From positions 620,001 to 684,000 of the forward strand of contig NZ_WTYP01000001.1 in NCBI RefSeq assembly GCF_009828095.1: a DNA stretch of 64,000 bases, written 5' to 3'. The notes under the pieces are model-generated. The model ran no database searches. It was not told the origin of the DNA and saw only the letters and a list, made by a program, of their open reading frames with translations. The translations under genes were made by a program, and so were the position numbers. Origin of the DNA: Pontixanthobacter luteolus. Its GTDB lineage: Bacteria > Pseudomonadota > Alphaproteobacteria > Sphingomonadales > Sphingomonadaceae. Every line of letters starts with the position of its first letter. Positions within the stretch are counted from its first letter, which is position 1. Positions 17,185 to 26,283 of the stretch are shown here, piece after piece.

Positions 17185-18165
17185 TCATGTGCCGGGAGTA
17201 AGTACCACTTTGCCTACCAATCCTCGCCGGGCCATAGCCTCAAACGCCGAACGCCATTGAGACAGTGGCACGATCCGATCGATCGGAGGCGTAATCAGAC
17301 CGGAACTGGCCAGTCGCCCCACTTCGTCCGCAATCCGTTTGCCGCGCTCGGGAAAGCGCCGGGCATATTCGCCCGCGCGCACGCCGACGACTGAGAAACC
17401 CTTAATCAGGGGAATGTTCGTGGCGATATCGGCGATCCGCCCGCCCGCAAATCCGACCACCAGCAATTTGCCGCCGAATGTCACGCAGCGGGTGCTTTCA
17501 TCAAAAACGTCCCCTCCAACGGGATCGCAGACGAGATCACATAGTTTGCCGCCGGTGATTTCTGCCACCTTCTCGCGAAAACGGCCTTCCGAAACGATCA
17601 CCGCATCGGGAGCGTAGAGCCTTTTGATCGCGGGGACTTTGTCCGGAGAGCCTGTTGCCGCGATGACTTGGGCGCCCAGCGCTTTTGCGAGGTCGATCGC
17701 TGCGAGCGCCACTCCGCCGCTCGCGCCGTGAACCAGAACCCATTGCCCTGCGGTGAGGCCGCCCAGTTCCACCAATGCGGTGTAGGCGGTGTTATACGCC
17801 GCGCCGAGTGCGGTCGCCTGGGGATAGTCGAGCCCTTGCGGGGCGAGCCGCAAACTGATCTCGGGCACTGAAGCGTATTCTGCCATCGCGCCGGTCTTCG
17901 CGCCGCCGATCACCCGGTCACCTGCGGAGAACCGGCTTTCCTTCCCCGCTGCTACAACTTCGCCTGCAAGCTCCATACCGGCGGTGAAAGGCGGCTCTGG
18001 CTTGAACTGGTAATCACCCTTGGTCATCAGCAAGTCGGGGAAGTTCAGCGATGCTGCGTGGACCTTCACGAGGACTTCGCCAGCCTTTTGCGCTGGCACG
18101 GCGATGTCGACTAATTCGCAGCCGGAAAGGTCGTCGCTAAGCGATGTGACTTGCAGCGCCTGCAT
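17185..18165 (-). CDS. NADPH:quinone oxidoreductase family (zinc-independent MDR)
   Basis: This 326-residue medium-chain reductase starts at MQALQVTSL. A longer in-frame extension would overlap gloB. The N-terminal GroES-like domain contains SLNFPDLLMTKGDY, typical of the zinc-independent quinone oxidoreductase branch. The Rossmann domain has HGASGGVALAAIDLA. Members reduce quinones or enoyl thioesters with NADPH; the substrate cannot be told from sequence. The start is 5 bases after the gloB stop, so the two are probably co-transcribed. Confidence 0.88.
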   Translation of the reverse strand: MQALQVTSLSDDLSGCELVDIAVPAQKAGEVLVKVHAASLNFPDLLMTKGDYQFKPEPPFTAGMELAGEVVAAGKESRFSAGDRVIGGAKTGAMAEYASVPEISLRLAPQGLDYPQATALGAAYNTAYTALVELGGLTAGQWVLVHGASGGVALAAIDLAKALGAQVIAATGSPDKVPAIKRLYAPDAVIVSEGRFREKVAEITGGKLCDLVCDPVGGDVFDESTRCVTFGGKLLVVGFAGGRIADIATNIPLIKGFSVVGVRAGEYARRFPERGKRIADEVGRLASSGLITPPIDRIVPLSQWRSAFEAMARRGLVGKVVLTPGT

Positions 18166-18170
18166 GGTGA

Positions 18171-18926
18171 TCAAAAACTGTCCTTGCCTGCACGCAATGC
18201 GGCAAACGTTTCGACCGGATCTGCGCCGCCCCATTTTTGCATCAGCGCCGGATTATCCGCCCGCAGGAACGGATTGGTAGCTAGCTCAAGTTCGAGCTTT
18301 GTCGGCACTGTCGGTTCACTCTTCGCGCGCTTGCGTTCTATCTCGGTTGCATATTCGGCCAGAGCCGGATTGTCCGGATCGGCGTGCAGCGCGAACTTCG
18401 CATTGGCGGCGGTGTATTCATGTGCGCAGTAGAGCATCGTTTCCGGCGGCAGAGCCTTGATACGCTGCAGGCTGTTCCAGAACTGTTCCGGCTCGCCTTC
18501 GAACATCCGCCCGCAGCCCAGCGCGAACACGGCGTCGCCGACGAAGGCCGCGCCTGCTTCGGGCATGTGAAAAGCGACATGGCCGTTCGTATGGCCGCCA
18601 ACGTCGATCACTTCCGCGTTCCAATCGCCCATCTTTACGGTGTCACCGTGCGACACCACCCGGTCTATCGGGCTCAGCTTCTCCACTTCCTGCGGTGCGA
18701 TGATGGTGCAGCCTGTGGCATCCTTGATCGCCTTGTTCCCGCCGGCATGATCAGGGTGCCAGTGAGTGTTCCAGATTTGCGTGATCGTCCACCCTTTGGC
18801 CTTTGCCTGTTTCAGGTATTCTTCGCCATCGGGTGTGTCGATGCACACGGTTTCGCCGCTGGCTGGGTCGTGGACGAGATATCCGTAATTGTCGGACAGG
18901 CACGGGAACTGATGGATTTCTATCAT
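18171..18926 (-). CDS. gloB: hydroxyacylglutathione hydrolase (glyoxalase II)
   Basis: GloB hydrolyses S-lactoylglutathione in methylglyoxal detoxification. The 251-residue protein has the metallo-beta-lactamase motif THWHPDH (H55, H57, D59, H60). Further metal ligands lie in GGHTNGH, in FVGDAVF, and in the C-terminal CAHEYTAANAKFAL, the glyoxalase II hallmark. Length is canonical. It lies downstream of the rpsA terminator and probably has its own promoter. Confidence 0.94.
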   Translation of the reverse strand: MIEIHQFPCLSDNYGYLVHDPASGETVCIDTPDGEEYLKQAKAKGWTITQIWNTHWHPDHAGGNKAIKDATGCTIIAPQEVEKLSPIDRVVSHGDTVKMGDWNAEVIDVGGHTNGHVAFHMPEAGAAFVGDAVFALGCGRMFEGEPEQFWNSLQRIKALPPETMLYCAHEYTAANAKFALHADPDNPALAEYATEIERKRAKSEPTVPTKLELELATNPFLRADNPALMQKWGGADPVETFAALRAGKDSF

Positions 18927-18998
18927 CCCGCGATCCTACGCAGGGATGCGCGGCGAGGGAAGGGGGCGCGGTTGACTGGCACCGTTCGGGCCAGACAC

Positions 18999-19036
18999 GA
19001 AAAAGCCCGCCAACTCTTTCGAGCGGCGGGCTTTCC
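18999..19036 (-). terminator. Rho-independent terminator of rpsA
   Basis: Read on the minus strand, AAAGCCCGCC pairs with GGCGGGCTTT around a 13-base loop, and a T run follows. It lies 30 bases downstream of the rpsA stop. Confidence 0.9.
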
Positions 19037-19065
19037 CAATTTAGTCAAAGCTGTCGGAGAAAGAC

Positions 19066-20772
19066 TTAGTCTTCCTTGCCCTTCAGAGCTTCGCCGAGAA
19101 TGTCGCCCAGCGATGCGCCCGAATCGGACGAACCGAACTGTGCCACTGCTTCTTTCTCTTCAGCGATCTGACGCGCCTTGATCGAGAAGTTAGGCTTCTT
19201 CGAGCGGTCGAAACCGGTGACCATTGCGTCGATCTTGCTGCCGGTCTGGAAGCGATCGGGACGCTGTTCGTCACGGTCACGGCCAAGGTCCGAACGCTTG
19301 ATGAAGCCGGTCGCGCCATCGTCGCCAGCCTGCACTTCGAGGCCGCCATCGCGAACTTCGAGGACAGTCACGGTGACTACGTCGCCACGCTTCAGGCCGC
19401 CACCAGCGGCGCCTTCTGCCGATGGTGCACCCTTTTCAAGCTGCTTCATGCCGAGGCTGATGCGTTCCTTGTCGGTGTCGACATCGAGAACGACTGCCTG
19501 CACTTCTTCACCCTTGCGGTGGAGAGCCAGAGCGTCTTCGCCCGAGATGCCCCATGCGATGTCGGACATGTGAACCATGCCGTCCACATCGCCTTCGAGA
19601 CCGATGAACAGGCCGAATTCGGTAGCATTCTTGACTTCGCCGGTGACAGTCGAGCCAACGGGGTGCTTGTCTGCGAATTCTTCCCACGGGTTGCCCTGGG
19701 CCTGCTTGAGGCCGAGCGAGATGCGGCGCTTTTCGCTGTCGACTTCGAGAACGACAACATCGACTTCCTGCGAGGTCGATACGATCTTGCCCGGGTGGAC
19801 GTTCTTCTTGGTCCAGCTCATTTCCGAAACGTGGACCAGGCCTTCGATGCCCGGTTCGATTTCGACGAATGCGCCGTATTCGGTGATGTTGGTGACAGTA
19901 CCCTTCAGCTTCGCGCCAACCGGGTATTTCGCACCGACGCCGTCCCATGGATCGCTTTCAAGCTGCTTCATGCCCAGGCTGATGCGCTGGGTTTCGCTGT
20001 TGATGCGAACGATCTGGACAGTAACAGTCTGGCCGATTTCGATGACTTCGCTCGGGTGGTTGACCCGCTTGTAGCTCATGTCGGTGACGTGCAGCAGGCC
20101 GTCGATGCCGCCGAGGTCAACGAACGCACCGTAATCGGTGATGTTCTTGACGACGCCGTCAATGACCTGGCCTTCAGCCAGTTCGCCGATCAGTTCGCTG
20201 CGCTGTTCAGCACGTGTTTCTTCGAGGATCGAACGACGCGAAACAACGATGTTGCCGCGGCGACGGTCCATCTTGAGGATCTGGAACGGCTGTTCGATAT
20301 CCATCAGCGGAGTGATGTCGCGAACCGGACGGATGTCGACCTGCGAACCGGGCAGGAAGGCCACGGCGCCGTCGAGGTCGACCGTGAAGCCGCCTTTGAC
20401 GCGGCCGAAGATGCGGCCGTTTACGCGAGCGCTTTCGCCGAATTCGTTTTCGAGCTTGTCCCATGCAGCTTCGCGGCGTGCGCGGTCGCGGCTGAGCATT
20501 GCTTCGCCGTCTGCATTTTCAACGCGGTCGACAAACACTTCGACTTCATCACCGACCGACAGGCCGTGATCGTCTTCACCGCGGGAGAATTCTTTAAGGT
20601 CGATGCGGCCTTCGCTTTTGAGGCCCACGTCGACAACGGCCTTGCCGTTTTCGATTGCAGTGACAGTGCCTTTAACGACGCGGCCTTCGAAACCACCGTC
20701 TTCTGCACCGCCAAGCTGTTCGTTAAGAAGCGCTTCAAAATCCGAGCGCGTAGGATTGGCTGAAGTTGCCAT
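19066..20772 (-). CDS. rpsA: 30S ribosomal protein S1
   Basis: S1 binds mRNA leaders and delivers them to the 30S subunit. The 568-residue protein has six S1/OB-fold repeats. The third to fifth carry the typical strings YGAFVDLGGIDGLLH, YGAFVEIEPGIEGLVH and FGLFIGLEGDVDGMVH. The last repeat is more divergent, and the tail is acidic (LGDILGEALKGKED). The order cmk-rpsA is widely conserved. The ATG is preceded by a small hairpin containing the probable ribosome binding site, and a long leader holds a 36-nt repeat. Confidence 0.97.
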   Translation of the reverse strand: MATSANPTRSDFEALLNEQLGGAEDGGFEGRVVKGTVTAIENGKAVVDVGLKSEGRIDLKEFSRGEDDHGLSVGDEVEVFVDRVENADGEAMLSRDRARREAAWDKLENEFGESARVNGRIFGRVKGGFTVDLDGAVAFLPGSQVDIRPVRDITPLMDIEQPFQILKMDRRRGNIVVSRRSILEETRAEQRSELIGELAEGQVIDGVVKNITDYGAFVDLGGIDGLLHVTDMSYKRVNHPSEVIEIGQTVTVQIVRINSETQRISLGMKQLESDPWDGVGAKYPVGAKLKGTVTNITEYGAFVEIEPGIEGLVHVSEMSWTKKNVHPGKIVSTSQEVDVVVLEVDSEKRRISLGLKQAQGNPWEEFADKHPVGSTVTGEVKNATEFGLFIGLEGDVDGMVHMSDIAWGISGEDALALHRKGEEVQAVVLDVDTDKERISLGMKQLEKGAPSAEGAAGGGLKRGDVVTVTVLEVRDGGLEVQAGDDGATGFIKRSDLGRDRDEQRPDRFQTGSKIDAMVTGFDRSKKPNFSIKARQIAEEKEAVAQFGSSDSGASLGDILGEALKGKED

Positions 20773-21171
20773 AGGTTAGGGTTTTCCTAATACTGTATTT
20801 TACCGGCCACCAGGTTGTTTCCCGGGGTCTTTTCTCCACCGCGGCGGAATTGCCTTGGTGGGCCAAGAGGGCCGAACTCTTTGCCGTGCCGAATGCAGCA
20901 GCAAAGGCCTGCCGGACAAAAATGCCCGCCAGACGAGCGCGCGCCTAGTGCAGGGGCCGCGCAAAAGCAAGCTTTTTACGCCTGCAAGTCCTACAGAATG
21001 GAACACATGGAACACTGTACAGGTGGAAACATTTGGCGGTCTGTTCTGCGTCCGCTGCACCGCGCGAAGATCAGGTGTAACGAACGGACAGGCCGGTGGG
21101 GCGGGAAGGCTGGGCATCGGCGCAGTTAGGCGCGCGATACTGGTGTAGGACAGCGCAATGGCCCGCTGTGG
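20773..21171 (-). promoter_or_regulatory. rpsA leader / cmk-rpsA intergenic region
   Basis: No credible gene was found in these 399 bases; the short frames present have no protein-like character. Next to the start codon (20776-20790) TTAGG and CCTAA form a 5-bp stem around AAAAC, read on the minus strand. The AGGA ribosome binding site partly falls within the stem. The 36-nt repeat lies at 20986-21021. S1 is autoregulated through its leader in E. coli; a similar role here is inferred, not shown. Confidence 0.45.
20986..21021 (+). repeat. 36-nt interspersed repeat, copy 2 (upstream of rpsA)
   Basis: It begins AAGTCCTACAGA, holds the tandem ATGGAACACATGGAACAC, and ends CTGTACA. It differs from the copy at 3885-3920 at two positions. 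It lies about 210 bases upstream of the rpsA start, in the same orientation relative to the downstream gene as the trpA copy. Confidence 0.75.
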
Positions 21172-21795
21172 TTATTCGGCGCGGGCCTGTGCAATGGCAT
21201 CAAGGGCAGCGGCGAAAGCTTCTTCGATGCCAAGCTGCGATGTGTCGATGACATAGGCATCGCTGGCAGCCACGAGCGGCGCGTCCTTGCGGTTTGTGTC
21301 CCGTTCGTCGCGCCGGCGCAGGTCGGCGGCTATCTCTTCCAGAGTGATGGAAGCTCCGCGTTCCTGCATTTCCTTGAACCGGCGCTGGGCGCGGGCATCG
21401 ACGCTGGCTGTGATAAACAGTTTCACGTCGGCATCGGGTGCGATGACTGTGCCGATATCGCGCCCGTCGAGCACCGCACCGCCATCTTGCAGGGCGAATG
21501 CACGTTGGCGCTCGAACAATGCCTGACGAACGGCGGGATGAACCGATGCTCGGCTCGCGAGGCTGCCGGTCGCTTCATTGCGCAGGACCGGGTCTTCGAG
21601 CAGTTCGGCCGGGAAATCGACCGCTGCCAGCGCATCAGCGGCATTGTCGGGATCGCCGCCATTCAGCAAGGTTTGCCGTCCGACTGCGCGATAGAGCAAT
21701 CCGGTGTCCAGATGCGGCAGGCCAAAATGGGCGGCGATCCGTTTCGAAATCGTCCCTTTGCCTGACGCGGTAGGGCCATCGATGGCGATGATCAT
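21172..21795 (-). CDS. cmk: cytidylate kinase
   Basis: Cmk phosphorylates CMP and dCMP. The 207-residue protein has the P-loop DGPTASGKGT at residues 6-15. The CMP-binding part includes DTGLLYRAVG and DGRDIGTVIAPDADVKLFI, and the lid includes RRRDERDTNRKDAPL. It is preceded by a small membrane protein whose stop overlaps its ATG. The order aroA, small membrane protein, cmk, rpsA is consistent with one transcription unit. Confidence 0.95.
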   Translation of the reverse strand: MIIAIDGPTASGKGTISKRIAAHFGLPHLDTGLLYRAVGRQTLLNGGDPDNAADALAAVDFPAELLEDPVLRNEATGSLASRASVHPAVRQALFERQRAFALQDGGAVLDGRDIGTVIAPDADVKLFITASVDARAQRRFKEMQERGASITLEEIAADLRRRDERDTNRKDAPLVAASDAYVIDTSQLGIEEAFAAALDAIAQARAE

Positions 21796-22055
21796 TTCGA
21801 TTGTCTCCGTGCCATGATCGCTTTGGTCAGCCCCCAGATCGCAACGCTGATCCAGATCGCTTCCAGAACCAGCGATGGCAGGTTGGTGTGCACCAGCAAG
21901 GATACCGCCAGCAGTGTTGCGCCAACCAGATTGGTGCCGTGCAGAATGAATGGATCGGGCGAATCCTTGGCCGTCAGATAACCATAGGCAGACACGATCA
22001 TGATCATGCCGACGAACCCGACCAGCGTGGCCCAGTCGAGCGGAGGCAGGGCCAT
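21792..22055 (-). CDS. small membrane protein, CBU_0592-like
   Basis: This 87-residue protein starts at MALPPLDW, directly after the aroA stop, and ends overlapping the cmk start. It has three hydrophobic segments (about 9-26, 37-53 and 57-74) with the conserved-looking SAYGYLTAKDSPDPFILHGTN. The pattern resembles the CBU_0592 family of unknown function. Longer in-frame starts would lie inside aroA and are not credible. No function can be assigned. Confidence 0.7.
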   Translation of the reverse strand: MALPPLDWATLVGFVGMIMIVSAYGYLTAKDSPDPFILHGTNLVGATLLAVSLLVHTNLPSLVLEAIWISVAIWGLTKAIMARRQSK

Positions 22056-22056
22056 T

Positions 22057-23436
22057 TCAGTCACGTGCGGCCTGCGCCAGCAAGGTTTCGAATGTGGGGA
22101 AGCTGGTGGCGATCGGGCGAGTGTCGTCAACCTCGACCCCGGCGCTGCTCGCGATACCTGCAACAGCCATGCTCATCGCGATCCGGTGATCGAGGTGGGT
22201 GGTGACCGGTTCTCCCGATGTGCCGGGCAGGGGCGCGCCGCCAGTGCCGGCGATGATCAGGCCATCCCCTGTTTCCTTAACCCGTGCGCCTGCGGCGGTA
22301 AGCGCAGCGGCCATTGCTGACAGGCGGTCGCTTTCTTTCACCCGCAATTCTTCCAGTCCGCTGGTGGTGGTCACGCCGCTGGCACAGGCAGCTGCCACGA
22401 ACAGGATGGGGAACTCGTCGATCATGCTCGGCGCGATCTGGGGGTCGACCTCGATACCTTTCAGTGCGGAGTGTTTGACGCGCAAATCGGCGACAGGCTC
22501 GCCGCCGATTTCGCGCTCATCCAGCAATTCGATCGAGCCGCCCATTTGTTGCAGCATGCCAATCAGGCCGGCGCGCGTATCGTTCAGCCCGACATTCTCG
22601 ATTGTCAGATCGCTGCCGGGGGTGAGCAGGGCTGCGACGATGAAGAATGCGGCTGATGACGGGTCGCTGGGCACAGTGATGGTCTGCGGCTTGAGTTCAG
22701 CCTCGCCGCGAATACGTATGTGCCGCTCGCCTTCCACCAATTCCACGCTCAGATCTGCGCCGAATCCTTTTAGCATTCGCTCTGTATGGTCGCGGGTGGG
22801 GACAGGTTCGATCACCGTAGTCACGCCCGGAGTGTTCAATCCGGCAAGCAGCACCGCGCTTTTCACTTGCGCAGAGGCGACCGGCAGTCGGTAAGTAATC
22901 GGTACGGCAGGAAGGCTGCCTTTCATCATCAGGGGCAATGTGCCGCCGGGGCTTGCTTCGAAGCCGGCGCCCATCTGGCCCAGCGGATCGATTACGCGGC
23001 CCATTGGCCGACCGGAAAGGCTCGCATCGCCGGTGAAAGTTGCGGAAATCCCGTGACTGGCGACCAGTCCCATCAACAAACGAGTCGAGGTTCCGCTATT
23101 GCCCATGTCCAGCGCCTGATCCGGCTGCAACAGCCCGCCAACGCCTACGCCGTGGATCGACCATTCGCCGTCGGACGTTTTCTCGATTGCCGCGCCCATC
23201 GCGCGCAGCGCATCGGCGGTTGCCAGCACATCGTGCCCTTCCAGCAGACCGCTGACGCGGGTTTCGCCGACCGCCAGCGCGCCAAACATCAGCGCGCGGT
23301 GGCTGATCGATTTATCGCCGGGTACGCGGATGGTGCCGGTCAGCGCTCCCATCGGTGAAAAACGTTTCGGGGTAGGGGTGTCAGGCAATGTTGGGCTTTC
23401 GAACTGGGTGTCTCTGAACAAGCGGGGCTTTGACAC
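22057..23436 (-). CDS. aroA: 3-phosphoshikimate 1-carboxyvinyltransferase (EPSP synthase)
   Basis: AroA joins shikimate 3-phosphate and PEP in the aromatic amino acid pathway. The 459-residue protein shows [10 protein letters not shown] with K42. Other family motifs are [41 protein letters not shown] and the late [12 protein letters not shown]. The [10 protein letters not shown] and [10 protein letters not shown] strings look closer to class II EPSP synthases than to E. coli-type enzymes. It is divergent from the FYDLN gene and heads the aroA-cmk-rpsA run. Confidence 0.95.
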   Translation of the reverse strand: MSKPRLFRDTQFESPTLPDTPTPKRFSPMGALTGTIRVPGDKSISHRALMFGALAVGETRVSGLLEGHDVLATADALRAMGAAIEKTSDGEWSIHGVGVGGLLQPDQALDMGNSGTSTRLLMGLVASHGISATFTGDASLSGRPMGRVIDPLGQMGAGFEASPGGTLPLMMKGSLPAVPITYRLPVASAQVKSAVLLAGLNTPGVTTVIEPVPTRDHTERMLKGFGADLSVELVEGERHIRIRGEAELKPQTITVPSDPSSAAFFIVAALLTPGSDLTIENVGLNDTRAGLIGMLQQMGGSIELLDEREIGGEPVADLRVKHSALKGIEVDPQIAPSMIDEFPILFVAAACASGVTTTSGLEELRVKESDRLSAMAAALTAAGARVKETGDGLIIAGTGGAPLPGTSGEPVTTHLDHRIAMSMAVAGIASSAGVEVDDTRPIATSFPTFETLLAQAARD

Positions 23437-23564
23437 TGCGATTGCCCTATGGCAAGGCGCGCCCGCACTGATTCAGGCCTTGTTTTCTCCAAGCGCCGAA
23501 CCCAATAGGCATACAGCAGTTTTCGCTCCGGACTAACCGTTCGGACAGCATTTAAGGATTTACA

Positions 23565-23897
23565 ATGGTCAAGCCAGAATGGGGCACGAAGCGTACTTGC
23601 CCGAAATGCGGCACCCGCTTCTATGATCTGGGCAAGGATGATCCCGCCACCTGCATCGAATGCGGTGAAGAATGGGATCCGGAGCCCGTCCTCAAGACGA
23701 AGCAGCCGATTCCGTTCGAAGACGCTGACAAGAAGAAGGGCGCAGAAGCAGACAGCGATCTGGCCGATGACGATGATGATCTGGGCGATGTGGACGAGGA
23801 AGAAAACCGTCCCGATTCCGACGTCGACCTCGGTGACGACAGCGAAGACCTTGCCGTTTCCAAGGGCAAGGGCGACGATGAAGCGCCCGAGAGCTAA
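23565..23897 (+). CDS. FYDLN acid-domain zinc protein (TIGR02300 type)
   Basis: This 110-residue protein has two zinc-binding CxxC pairs (CPKCGTRFYDLGKDD and CIECGEEW) near the N-terminus. A highly acidic C-terminal half rich in Asp and Glu follows. The FYDLGK string is the family hallmark. The family is found almost only in alphaproteobacteria and its function is unknown. A location divergent from aroA and next to a tRNA-Ala is typical. A small ribbon plus acidic tail suggests a nucleic-acid-mimicking or chaperone-like role, but this is speculation. Confidence 0.88.
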   Translation: MVKPEWGTKRTCPKCGTRFYDLGKDDPATCIECGEEWDPEPVLKTKQPIPFEDADKKKGAEADSDLADDDDDLGDVDEEENRPDSDVDLGDDSEDLAVSKGKGDDEAPES

Positions 23898-23975
23898 TTA
23901 CGTACTTGCAATAGGGGGGCGTCCTGAATAAAGGGCGTCCTCCCGCACTTCGGTGCAGGTGACATCGATGGTTAA

Positions 23976-24051
23976 GGGGCCTTAGCTCAGCTGGGAGAGC
24001 GCAACACTGGCAGTGTTGAGGTCAGCGGTTCGATCCCGCTAGGCTCCACCA
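23976..24051 (+). tRNA. tRNA-Ala (GGC)
   Basis: The acceptor stem GGGGCCT pairs with AGGCTCC, with one G-U pair. The D arm is GCTCAGCTGGGAGAGC and the anticodon stem CAACA/TGTTG encloses the loop CTGGCAG, giving anticodon GGC. The T arm contains GGTTCGATCC and CCA is encoded. The total is 76 bases. Confidence 0.97.
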
Positions 24052-24183
24052 TCGAAAACGAATTCAAGTCGGTTTTCTCAATGAACTCCGCACGCTGGCC
24101 AACGAGGTTTCGTTCGCCGGCGTTTTTGGCATTTGGCGCTGCGACCCCCATATCGGGGCTGAACAGCAAAGAGGAGTGAGCGT

Positions 24184-25638
24184 ATGTTCGACAGTCTGTC
24201 TGATCGCCTGACCGGCGTATTCGACGGCCTGCGCGGCCGCGGCGCGCTCAAGGAACAGGACGTTCGCGATGCAATGCGCGAAGTCCGTATCGCACTTCTC
24301 GAAGCTGATGTTGCCCTGCCGGTTGTCCGGCGTTTTGTCGACGCGGTGACCGAGAAAGCCATCGGGTCCGAAGTCCTTAAATCGGTTACCCCCGGCCAGC
24401 AGGTCATCAAGATCGTTTCCGACGAACTGGTGCAAATGCTGGGCGGCGAAGAAACCGTCGGCCTTGACCTTGAAGCCAAACCGCCGGTCGTCATCATGAT
24501 GGTCGGTCTGCAGGGTTCGGGTAAAACCACTTCGACTGCCAAGCTCGCAAAATTCATCCGCGAGAAACACGGCAAGAAGGCTCTGATGGCCTCGCTCGAC
24601 GTCAACCGTCCTGCGGCCCAGGAACAGCTTGCCGTCCTGGGCGAGCAGATTGAATGCGCGACGTTGCCGATCGTTGCCGGCCAGCAACCGGTCGACATTG
24701 CCCGCCGCGCGCTTGAATCCGCGAAACTTCAGGCCGCCGACGTGCTGCTGCTGGACACCGCAGGCCGTCTGCACGTCGACGAAGCGCTAATGACCGAGAT
24801 GAAGGCCGTGTCCGCGATCTCCGCCCCGCAGGAAGTCCTGCTGGTGGTCGACAGCCTGACCGGCCAGGATGCCGTGAACGTCGCGAAAAGCTTCACCGAT
24901 GAAGTGCCGCTGACGGGTGTGATCCTGACCCGGATGGACGGCGATGCCCGCGGCGGTGCGGCGCTGTCGATGCGCCATGTCACGGGCAAGCCGATCAAGT
25001 TTGCTGGTACCGGCGAGAAGCTCGACGCGCTGGAGGCCTTCCACCCCAAACGCGTTGCTGACCGCATTCTGGGCATGGGCGATGTCGTCAGCCTGGTCGA
25101 AAAAGCCGCGGCGACGATCAAGGAAGAAGATGCCGAAGCCATGGCCAAGCGCATGGCCAAGGGGCAGTTCGACCTGAACGACCTGCGCACGCAGCTGAAA
25201 CAGATGACCCAGATGGGCGGTCTGGGGATGCTCGCGGGCATGATGCCGGGCATGAAGAAAGCCAAGGCCGCACTCGCGAACAGCGGAATGGACGACAAGG
25301 TTCTGGTGCACATGGATGCGATCATCGGATCGATGACGCCCAAGGAACGCGCCAACCCCGCGCTGCTGAATGCGAAACGCAAGAAACGCGTTGCCGCCGG
25401 ATCGGGCCTGCAGGTGCAGGACGTGAACCGGCTCCTGAAAATGTATCAGGAAATGAGCCGCGCGATGAAACAGATCAAAAAGATGGGCGGCCTGAAAGGG
25501 CTGGGCGCGCTGTTCGGCAAAGGCGGCATGGATGCCGCGATGCCGGGTCTTGGCGGGCCTGGTGGAATGGGCGGCGGAATGGGTGGGGGCGGCCTCCCTC
25601 CCGGACTACCCGGCCTCGGCGGACCCAAGAAGCGATAG
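24184..25638 (+). CDS. ffh: signal recognition particle protein Ffh
   Basis: Ffh binds 4.5S RNA and signal sequences and targets ribosomes to FtsY. The 484-residue protein has an N domain (ALLEADVALPVVRRF). The GTPase G domain contains GLQGSGKTT, DTAGRL and TRMDGDARGG. A methionine-rich M domain follows (MTQMGGLGMLAGMMPGM and MYQEMSRAMKQIKKMGG). The C-terminal tail is unusually Gly/Met/Pro rich. A GAGGAG ribosome binding site precedes the ATG. No SRP RNA gene was recognised nearby. Confidence 0.96.
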   Translation: MFDSLSDRLTGVFDGLRGRGALKEQDVRDAMREVRIALLEADVALPVVRRFVDAVTEKAIGSEVLKSVTPGQQVIKIVSDELVQMLGGEETVGLDLEAKPPVVIMMVGLQGSGKTTSTAKLAKFIREKHGKKALMASLDVNRPAAQEQLAVLGEQIECATLPIVAGQQPVDIARRALESAKLQAADVLLLDTAGRLHVDEALMTEMKAVSAISAPQEVLLVVDSLTGQDAVNVAKSFTDEVPLTGVILTRMDGDARGGAALSMRHVTGKPIKFAGTGEKLDALEAFHPKRVADRILGMGDVVSLVEKAAATIKEEDAEAMAKRMAKGQFDLNDLRTQLKQMTQMGGLGMLAGMMPGMKKAKAALANSGMDDKVLVHMDAIIGSMTPKERANPALLNAKRKKRVAAGSGLQVQDVNRLLKMYQEMSRAMKQIKKMGGLKGLGALFGKGGMDAAMPGLGGPGGMGGGMGGGGLPPGLPGLGGPKKR

Positions 25639-25699
25639 AATTTCAGAACACCATAATTTCATTTTAATTCATAATATTACACTCGAAAGGTAAAATACC

Positions 25700-26275
25700 A
25701 TGGCAATTGCACTCCGTCTCTCGCGTGGTGGCGCGAAAAAGCGTCCTTACTACCGCATCGTGGCTGCTGACAGCCGCAAGCCGCGCGACGGTAAGTATCT
25801 GGAGCAGATCGGCACCTACAATCCGCTGCTCGCCAAGGATGATGAAAAGCGCGTAACGCTGAACGAAGACCGCGCCCGTTACTGGCTCGGCGTTGGCGCA
25901 CAGCCTTCGGACCGTGTTGCACGTTTCCTCGACGCTGCCGGCGTTCGTGAGCGCGAAGCACGCAACAACCCGAACAAGGCGAAGCCGGGCGAAAAGGCGA
26001 CCGAACGCGCTGAAGAAAAGGCTGAAAAAGCTGCTGCAGCTGAAGAAGCGAAGAAGGAAGCTGAAGCCGCTGCCAAGGAAGAAGAAGCTTCCAACGAAAA
26101 CACTGCAACCGGTTCGGTCAAGTCGGAAGAAACCGCTGAAGCTGTTGCCGATGCGGCTGAAACCACTGACGGCGACACCGCTGAAGACAAGGCAGCAATT
26201 GCCGAGCAGACTGCAGAAGCCGGCGTTCCAAACGACCAAGCTGACGACACTGCTACCGAAGACAAGGGCGAGTAA
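25700..26275 (+). CDS. rpsP: 30S ribosomal protein S16 with long acidic C-terminal extension
   Basis: The first ~85 residues are a normal S16 ([46 protein letters not shown]). S16 stabilises the 16S rRNA body. Unlike the ~80-residue E. coli protein, this one runs to 191 residues. The extra ~100 residues are Ala/Glu/Lys rich, then Asp/Thr/Glu rich, ending TEDKGE. The extension is probably helical or disordered and solvent exposed. The gene follows ffh by 61 bases and precedes rimM by 8, the common ffh-rpsP-rimM-trmD-rplS order. Confidence 0.95.
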   Translation: MAIALRLSRGGAKKRPYYRIVAADSRKPRDGKYLEQIGTYNPLLAKDDEKRVTLNEDRARYWLGVGAQPSDRVARFLDAAGVREREARNNPNKAKPGEKATERAEEKAEKAAAAEEAKKEAEAAAKEEEASNENTATGSVKSEETAEAVADAAETTDGDTAEDKAAIAEQTAEAGVPNDQADDTATEDKGE

Positions 26276-26283
26276 TCTCTCCC

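Noticed and set aside
19519-20763. 414-residue plus-strand frame opposite rpsA
   Set aside because: The S1 repeats on the other strand produce long antisense frames by codon bias. No start signal or family resemblance was seen.
20800-21148. Short open frames on both strands in the cmk-rpsA gap as possible small genes
   Set aside because: Their translations are basic, Pro/Arg rich and partly made of the 36-nt repeat (HMEHC or VFHVFH strings), with no ribosome binding site.
23914-23942. Two nearby GGGCGTCCT copies upstream of tRNA-Ala as an attachment-site repeat
   Set aside because: They are only 9 bases long, 7 bases apart, and no integrase or mobile gene is near the tRNA.
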